Source: Paraflavitalea soli
Lineage (GTDB): Bacteria; Bacteroidota; Bacteroidia; Chitinophagales; Chitinophagaceae
Assembly (NCBI RefSeq): GCF_003555545.1
Contig: NZ_CP032157.1
Location: 4,964,546 to 5,028,545, forward strand
Direction of reading: 5' to 3'
DNA: 64,000 nt
This document shows, piece by piece, positions 59,367-64,000 of the stretch. Position 1 is the first letter of the stretch, and each line of letters starts with the position of its first letter. The notes under the pieces are model-generated. The model was not told the origin of the DNA, did no database searches, and saw only the letters and a program-made list of their open reading frames with translations. A program made the translations under genes and the position numbers.

Positions 59367-59945
59367 ATGGCTCTAAAAAAGAAAACCTCCAAAAAGGCGG
59401 TAAAAAAAGCTCCGCCCCCCAAAGCCGCTGCACCCAAAAAAGCAGTAAAAGCCGCTGCCAAAGCAATTAAAACAGCTCCAGTATTGAGAAGCAAAGGTTC
59501 GCATGTAGTGTATATAGATTCACGTTTCTTCTTTCCATCTGAAAGCAATTTGGGATATATAGATCATTTTCAGGAAGGCCGGCAAACGGTAACAACGGGA
59601 ACGGCACTGGTAGCAGCACTTCCTTTACCGGTGAATGCTGTGATAAAATCAGTGACTGTCTATTATAAGAATACCAGCACAGAAGATATGCAGTTCTTCA
59701 TATTGAAGAAAAGCATTGATCACCATTGCCCCAGTGGTGAGGTAGAAGTTACCATCGACTTCTTACCGCCAGCCACTTTAGCCCCGGATAATTTTGTAGC
59801 GAAGTTTATTGATCACTTTGATGCAGGTGGATTGATCAAAGACAAATATTTATACTTCATTGAAGTATACGGAACGGGCAAACCCAGTGAGAAAGATGTA
59901 CGCCTGCTGAGGGGCATCAGGATTGATTATACCTATGTGGGGTAA
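59367..59945 (+). CDS. Protein with histone H1-like Lys/Ala/Pro tail and a beta domain
   Basis: 192 residues. The first 45 are almost only K, A and P (MALKKKTSKKAVKKAPPPK, then AAPKKAVKAAAKAIK), like a histone H1 tail or the bacterial HU/Hc1-type extensions. The remaining 145 residues form a compact beta-rich domain (NAVIKSVTVYYKNTSTEDMQ; YLYFIEVYGTG) that I do not recognise. No signal peptide. The tail should bind DNA, RNA or an acidic partner. Its start is the ATG at 59367, with AAAAAAAGTACC upstream. Flanked by repeats on both sides. Confidence 0.8.
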   Translation: MALKKKTSKKAVKKAPPPKAAAPKKAVKAAAKAIKTAPVLRSKGSHVVYIDSRFFFPSESNLGYIDHFQEGRQTVTTGTALVAALPLPVNAVIKSVTVYYKNTSTEDMQFFILKKSIDHHCPSGEVEVTIDFLPPATLAPDNFVAKFIDHFDAGGLIKDKYLYFIEVYGTGKPSEKDVRLLRGIRIDYTYVG

Positions 59946-59947
59946 GA

Positions 59948-59984
59948 AGGCATTGGGTCAACGAGGCACCAGGGCAATGAGGGA
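59948..59984. repeat. 8-bp-period tandem array (AGGCA), third copy
   Basis: AGGCA 59948, GGTCA 59956, AGGCA 59964, GGGCA 59972, AGGGA 59980; exact 8-bp steps. It starts right after the stop codon of the histone-tail gene. Confidence 0.65.
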
Positions 59985-60000
59985 AAGTATATGATCTGAA

Positions 60001-60045
60001 AACAACAACGGGTCTTTTCCGTAGGAAGAGAGACCCGTTGTTGTT
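60001..60045 (-). terminator. Long perfect hairpin, bidirectional terminator between the 59367 gene and lysA
   Basis: The 15-bp stem AACAACAACGGGTCT pairs without mismatch with AGACCCGTTGTTGTT. It is followed by TTTTC on the minus strand (lysA side) and TTATAG on the plus strand. Confidence 0.85.
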
Positions 60046-60049
60046 TATA

Positions 60050-60084
60050 GTCGGAAGTTCTGAGTCGGGAGTTCCGAGTTGAGC
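60050..60084. repeat. 7-bp-period tandem array (GTCGGAA/GTTCCGA units)
   Basis: Five units: GTCGGAA, GTTCTGA, GTCGGGA, GTTCCGA, GTTGAGC. It touches the last codon of lysA. Confidence 0.65.
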
Positions 60085-61298
60085 TATATTACTTCCACCT
60101 GGTTGCGCAGCAAGTCTTTAAATTCATCGCGTTTGCGAATGAGGTGGGCCTTGCCATCGATCACCAATACTTCAGCAGGTTTGTAACGGGCGTTGAAGTT
60201 GGAAGACATTTCAAAACCATAAGCGCCGGCATTCCTGAACACGAGGTAATCGCCTTCGCGTACTTCGTTGAGGGTACGGTCCCAGGCAAATGTATCGGTC
60301 TCGCAAATGTTACCTACTACGGAGTACTTTTTCTTTTCACCACCAGGATTGCTGATGTTCTCAATATGGTGGTAGGCATCATAGAACATAGGGCGAATGA
60401 GGTGGTTGAAACCGCTGTCTACACTCACAAAAGTGGCGGCAGAAGTTTGCTTTATCACATTCACCTGCGTAACGAAATAACCACACTCACTTACGAGGAA
60501 TTTTCCAGGTTCAAACCAAACCTGTAAAGGCCTGCCACCTGGATTGGGATGGGCAGCAAATGCTTCCCCTACTTTTTGTGCCAGGAGGTTGATATCGGTT
60601 TCAACATCACCGTCCTTGTAGGGCACTTTGAAGCCACCGCCCAGGTCGATGAATTCCAGCTCTTTAAACTGGGGAACGATATCGAACAATACTTCAATAC
60701 CTTTTACAAACACTTCTACATCCTTGATCTCGCTGCCGGTATGAATGTGCAGGTCGCTGATGCGGAGGTTGTGTTTTTTTACGAGGGCCAGTATCTCGTC
60801 GATCTGATCGACGGGGATACCGAATTTGCTTTTATCGTGGCCGGTAGATATTTTGAGGTTACCACCCGCCATGATGTTGGGACGGAGGCGAAGGCCTACA
60901 GGATAGCTATGGCCGTATTGCTGACCAAATTTGTCGAGATTGGAAAGACTGTCGATGTTAATGATGATGCCCAACTCTTTGGCCTCTGCTATTTCACTGA
61001 AGGCGATTCCATTGGAAGTATACAGAATACGTTCCGGCGGGAAACCCGCATGGAGGGCCAGCTTCACTTCATTGATGGAGCTACAGTCTACATTGGCGCC
61101 GAGAGAACATATATATTTAAGAATATTAATATTGGTCAGTGCCTTACAGGCATAAAAGAATACGGTATTGCTTTTATTGAAAGCAGTGGTGAGCTTCTGG
61201 TATTGCTCTTTGATCTTTTCTGCGTGGTATACGTACAGTGGAGTGCCGAATTCTGCGGCCAGTTGGGTTAAATATTCTTTTGTAAGATGCTGTGACAT
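60084..61298 (-). CDS. lysA: Diaminopimelate decarboxylase
   Basis: 404-residue PLP enzyme that makes lysine from meso-diaminopimelate in the cytosol. The PLP lysine is Lys52 (VFFYACKALTN). HIGSEI appears as DLHIHTGSEI, with the phosphate-binding EFIDLGGGFKVPY after it, the active-site Cys in NICETDTF, and AGAYGFEMSSNFN near the end. The start was set at ATG 61298 (MSQHLTKEYL) because the 11 upstream codons (MTFFLPVYSHT) are not family-like. It is followed by a strong terminator; the upstream neighbour is scpB on the same strand, with a terminator between. Confidence 0.96.
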   Translation of the reverse strand: MSQHLTKEYLTQLAAEFGTPLYVYHAEKIKEQYQKLTTAFNKSNTVFFYACKALTNINILKYICSLGANVDCSSINEVKLALHAGFPPERILYTSNGIAFSEIAEAKELGIIINIDSLSNLDKFGQQYGHSYPVGLRLRPNIMAGGNLKISTGHDKSKFGIPVDQIDEILALVKKHNLRISDLHIHTGSEIKDVEVFVKGIEVLFDIVPQFKELEFIDLGGGFKVPYKDGDVETDINLLAQKVGEAFAAHPNPGGRPLQVWFEPGKFLVSECGYFVTQVNVIKQTSAATFVSVDSGFNHLIRPMFYDAYHHIENISNPGGEKKKYSVVGNICETDTFAWDRTLNEVREGDYLVFRNAGAYGFEMSSNFNARYKPAEVLVIDGKAHLIRKRDEFKDLLRNQVEVI

Positions 61299-61313
61299 AG
61301 TGTGCGAATATAC

Positions 61314-61350
61314 TGGTAAAAAAAATGTCACAGCCTAAGCTGTGACATTT
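61314..61350 (-). terminator. Rho-independent terminator after scpB
   Basis: AAATGTCACAGC, CTAA-type loop, GCTGTGACATTT; on the minus strand it is followed by TTTTTACC. It separates scpB from lysA. Confidence 0.93.
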
Positions 61351-61374
61351 GTATCTCAAAAAACAATATTGCTT

Positions 61375-62472
61375 CTACTTGTGTTTCTCTTCTTCGTCCT
61401 GGTCCTCATCGTCTTCTGCACCTTCTTCCTCTTCGCCTGCTTCGTCCTCTGAACCGTCCTCTTCTTCGTACAGGTCATCCTCGTCCTCATCGTCACCCTC
61501 TTCTTCATCTTCCTCTTCTTCATCGGCGTCCTCGTCGTCTTGTTCTCCGTCCTCTTCGTCGTCTCCCTCTTCTTCTTCCCCGTCACTGGTTTCTTCATCT
61601 TCTGTTCCTTCTTCCTGGTCACTGTCATCATCGCTTTCTTCTTCGCCGGCCTCTTCTTCGGGCTCTTCAGGGCTATCTTCTGTAGCAGGCGTTTCTTCGC
61701 CGGCTGCTTCTGTATCTTCTTCACCAGCCACAAAATCAACAACTTCGCCATTGAGGTGGCCTTCGGCTGTTTCCGTTACACCTTCAATCAACTCGCCATT
61801 TTCAGCTACTGCCAGTGCAGAGGCATCGTCTGTTCCTTCTGCATCCGCTTCAGCGGCGTTGGCAGTATCGTGTGCAGCTTGTTCTGCAATGGCGTCGGTG
61901 ACATTGGTAGCGCTGACCATGGTTTCGTCAAACACTTCCTTGAGTTTGGGCAGGTCTTCGGCCGAATTGATACCGAAGTAGTCCATGAAGTTCTTGGAGG
62001 TGCCGTATACCAGGGGGTGGCCAGGCATTTTCTCATTGCGGCCTGTGATGACAATGAGTTCTTTTTCCAGTAATTTCTGGATGGCATAATCACTGCTCAC
62101 ACCACGAATGGCTTCTATTTCAGCTTTTGTAACGGGCTGTTTGTAAGCTACAATGGAAAGGGCTTCGAGGGCAGCCGTGGATAAGCGTTTGAGGAACTTA
62201 TCGCCATTGAGCTGGGCTACTGTTTTATGGTAATCTCTTTTGGTAAGGAATTGCCAGCCGCCGCCGCTTTCGCGCACTTCAAAGGGATAAAACTCTGACC
62301 TGTATTTTTCTACGATACCTTCCAAAGCAGACTCCACCTGGTCCAATACGATCTTATCTTCCATGAAACCAAAGGCATTGTTGATGAGCTCTGTAAGCTC
62401 CAACCCTGTCAATGGCTTCTCACTGGCAAAAATGAGGGCCTCAATGTGTGGTATAAGATGTCCGATTTCCAT
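61375..62472 (-). CDS. scpB: Segregation and condensation protein B with long acidic tail
   Basis: 365 residues. The first about 190 are ScpB: two winged helices with LIPHIEALIFASEKPLTG, then LSTAALEALSIVAYKQPVTK and EIEAIRGVSSDYAIQKLLEK, KMPGHPLVYGTSKNFMDYFG. ScpB pairs with ScpA and SMC in the chromosome-condensing complex. The last about 150 residues are nearly all E and D (for example EEEDEEEGDDEDEDDLYEEE) ending DQDEEEKHK. A typical ScpB is 180-250 residues, so the tail is a lineage-specific extension. The GAA/GAT-rich tail DNA explains the false Ser-rich frame on the plus strand. Confidence 0.93.
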   Translation of the reverse strand: MEIGHLIPHIEALIFASEKPLTGLELTELINNAFGFMEDKIVLDQVESALEGIVEKYRSEFYPFEVRESGGGWQFLTKRDYHKTVAQLNGDKFLKRLSTAALEALSIVAYKQPVTKAEIEAIRGVSSDYAIQKLLEKELIVITGRNEKMPGHPLVYGTSKNFMDYFGINSAEDLPKLKEVFDETMVSATNVTDAIAEQAAHDTANAAEADAEGTDDASALAVAENGELIEGVTETAEGHLNGEVVDFVAGEEDTEAAGEETPATEDSPEEPEEEAGEEESDDDSDQEEGTEDEETSDGEEEEGDDEEDGEQDDEDADEEEEDEEEGDDEDEDDLYEEEDGSEDEAGEEEEGAEDDEDQDEEEKHK

Positions 62473-62479
62473 ACTGGCA

Positions 62480-62556
62480 GTTTATGTTTTTTGCTTTATG
62501 GTTACTGGTTGCTGTAATCTGGTATAACCACAAACTACATTCAATAAACAATAAAC
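62480..62556. repeat. 7-bp-period array, eleven units
   Basis: Consecutive heptamers such as CTTTATG, GTTACTG, GTTGCTG, TAATCTG, GTATAAC, CACAAAC, TACATTC, AATAAAC, AATAAAC fill most of the scpB-atpG gap. The units have drifted, but a 7-bp rhythm (G or C at the last position) is kept throughout. Confidence 0.5.
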
Positions 62557-62558
62557 TA

Positions 62559-63440
62559 TTATCCCTGCAAGGCGGCAGCTCCACTCACGATTTCTGTGAG
62601 CTCGGTAGTGATAGCAGCCTGGCGGGCACGGTTGTAAGAGATCTTGAGGCTCTTTAATAACTCATTGGCATTTTCGGTAGCCTTATCCATGGCTGTCATG
62701 CGGGCGCCATGTTCGGAAGCATGCGCATCCAACACTGCTTTGAACAGCTGGGTATTGAGGATCTTGGGCATCAATTCTGCAATGAGCTCCTGTTGGGAAG
62801 GTTCGAATATGAAGTCGCTTTTTTTAGCGCCTTCTTTCTGCTGCACTTTGGGGATGGGCAGGAAACGCTCGAGGGTAAAATGCTGGGTAGCAGCATTTTT
62901 AAACTCGCTGTATACCAATTCCACCACGTCAAACTGTCCACTTTCAAAAGCTTTTACAGCGGCCTGGGCGCAGGCTTGTACATTTTCGAAAGTGAGGTGG
63001 AGGAAAATATCTTTGTATGTTTCATCAGCATTGAACTTGTTCTTGGAGAAATGTTCAAAGCCTTTTTTACCAATGTTCCAGATGTGCACATTGCCTTTGG
63101 CAGCCTGGGCAGCATATTTTTCAGCGATGGTCGCTTTGGCCAGCTTGATCACATTGGCGTTGTAAGCACCACTTAAACCACGGTCGCTGGTGATCACGAT
63201 CAGCAATACTTTTTCAACAGGCCTTTCTACTGCGAGGTTGATACCTACTTCACCATCTGCACTGCTCACGATATTGCTCAGCACTTCCTGCAATTTGCGT
63301 GCATAGGGACGCATTTGGATGATGGCATCCTGTGCTTTACGCAATTTGGCAGCACTCACCATTTTCATGGCTTTTGTGATCTGCTGGGTATTCTGTACCG
63401 ACTTGATCCTGTTTCGAACTTCTTTTAATTGGCCTGCCAT
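62559..63440 (-). CDS. atpG: ATP synthase F1 gamma subunit
   Basis: 293 residues. The gamma subunit is the central rotor shaft of F1: N-terminal coiled coil (LKEVRNRIKSVQNTQQITKA and MKMVSAAKLRKAQ), Rossmann-like middle (VLLIVITSDRGLSGAYNANV) and C-terminal helix with the family signature (MTAMDKATENANELLKSLKISYNRARQAAIT, split here at residues about 254-284). The length and ends are normal. It normally follows atpA, but here the 560 bp upstream contain only a decayed gene on the other strand, so atpG stands apart from the rest of the ATP synthase operon. Confidence 0.97.
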   Translation of the reverse strand: MAGQLKEVRNRIKSVQNTQQITKAMKMVSAAKLRKAQDAIIQMRPYARKLQEVLSNIVSSADGEVGINLAVERPVEKVLLIVITSDRGLSGAYNANVIKLAKATIAEKYAAQAAKGNVHIWNIGKKGFEHFSKNKFNADETYKDIFLHLTFENVQACAQAAVKAFESGQFDVVELVYSEFKNAATQHFTLERFLPIPKVQQKEGAKKSDFIFEPSQQELIAELMPKILNTQLFKAVLDAHASEHGARMTAMDKATENANELLKSLKISYNRARQAAITTELTEIVSGAAALQG

Positions 63441-63581
63441 GTATGGAGGGTTGAAAAGTTTGCTTTAAAAAAAACGTTGTTTTAAGGACAACATTGACCC
63501 TTTTTTAATCGGCGGCAAAGGTAGCGCATAGCGTCCGGATTTCCATCCCGCTGTGGAAAATTCCGGTATGGAATGGGATAA

Positions 63582-64000
63582 GAAACCGGCTATATTGGAA
63601 AACGGCTCATCAAAGCCCTGGCAAAAGGGGGTGATTATGAGATTAAAGCGTTGGTTCGCAAGCAGTCAGCTCATAAACTACCCCCAGGATGCGAACCTGT
63701 TATTGGCAATGCCCCGGATGCCAATAGTTACCTGGATAAGATACCGGCAGGAGCCTTATTTATGCACCTGGTGGGGGTACCCCATCCCTCTCCCCGAAAA
63801 AAGCAGGAATTCCGCGAAATTGATGGAGTATCGGTCCGGGAGGGGGCCATCGCTGCCGTACAGGCCCATGTACAACATTATATATATGAGTGTGAGCCAG
63901 TGTCCCAATTCTATTACGCTGGTATATACCACACCCGCCATGCGTCCCCCACCTCCATGGTGTATAGCGTGCCAGAGATCAGGCAAGTTGGTCAGCACCC
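63582..64000 (+). pseudogene. Decayed NAD(P)-binding (NmrA/SDR-like) oxidoreductase, runs off the window
   Basis: The plus strand reads ETGYIGKRLIKALAKGGDYE, then IKALVRKQSAHKLP and FMHLVGVPHPSPRKKQEFRE, matching the NAD(P)-binding oxidoreductases that begin with GATGYIGxRLI. The start is missing: an in-frame TAA lies just before (63579-63581), so the usual start and GAT of GATGYIG are lost. Near 63885 the frame shifts at a TATATATA run: QHYIY continues as MSVSQ in the next frame. With two lesions it is almost certainly non-functional. Confidence 0.75.

Noticed and set aside
59249-59548. 99-codon minus-strand frame with hydrophobic stretch
   Set aside because: Mirror of the Lys/Ala tail of the 59367 gene, although a minus-strand hairpin downstream (59013) remains unexplained.
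61349-61981. Ser-rich open frame opposite scpB
   Set aside because: It is the complement of the GAA/GAT-rich acidic tail of ScpB.

Overview
The window reads as chromosome from a member of the Bacteroidota, most likely family Chitinophagaceae (Chitinophaga/Niastella-like). The evidence is a SusC/SusD/DUF1735 outer-membrane uptake locus, a type IX secretion C-terminal sorting domain on a 1,947-residue surface protein, LytTR and two-component regulators of Bacteroidota type, a TTTG-N20-TAnnTTTG promoter in front of tRNA-Glu, and very few Shine-Dalgarno sequences. There is no CRISPR array, insertion sequence, prophage or rRNA operon.

Layout. 0-9 kb: 3' part of an M1 aminopeptidase, an S41 peptidase, a LemA-TPM-TPM membrane operon, a PQQ-type sugar dehydrogenase and an orphan TPR histidine kinase. 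9-11.5 kb: gap-pgk glycolytic pair. 11.8-13.5 kb: tRNA-Glu followed by an AbiEi/AbiEii type IV toxin-antitoxin pair. 13.5-22 kb: GH5 glycosidase, two unknown genes, a striking non-coding block of phased repeats in front of a stand-alone LytTR regulator, a Gfo/Idh/MocA oxidoreductase, an MsbA-like ABC exporter and a lipoprotein. 22-29.4 kb: a T9SS-exported repeat/CARDB giant and a beta-helix protein. 29.5-36.8 kb: two two-component systems, a TlpA-DUF3738 fusion and an AraC regulator. 37-42.4 kb: a Dyp-peroxidase operon and an S10 carboxypeptidase. 42.5-50.6 kb: sialate O-acetylesterase, DUF1735 lipoprotein, SusD and SusC. 51-54.3 kb: a hybrid kinase, an HPt protein and a LytTR regulator, which together look like a complete phosphorelay. 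54.3-55.35 kb: a gene-free kilobase with two candidate small RNAs. 55.4-63.4 kb: MBL ribonuclease, DUF4442 and papain-like peptidase operon, a protein with a histone-like tail, lysA, scpB and atpG. The right edge is a decayed NAD(P)-binding gene.

Most unusual content. The intergenic DNA is full of strictly phased short repeats. (1) Just upstream of the orphan LytTR gene are GGGACGA motifs with a 21-22 bp period, the spacing expected of LytTR half-sites. They run directly into a dyad-symmetric array of TCCTC/GAGGA pentamers with an exact 11-bp period. (2) A second 11-bp TCC/TCCTC array lies upstream of the sialate O-acetylesterase gene. (3) At least eleven intergenic loci carry tandem arrays whose unit sequence differs from place to place but whose period is always 7 bp. 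One related copy appears to have been built in frame into the SusD signal peptide. (4) Three loci share an 8-bp-period AGGCA repeat. These patterns, the two small-RNA candidates and the Dyp-peroxidase operon are the best leads for undescribed biology.
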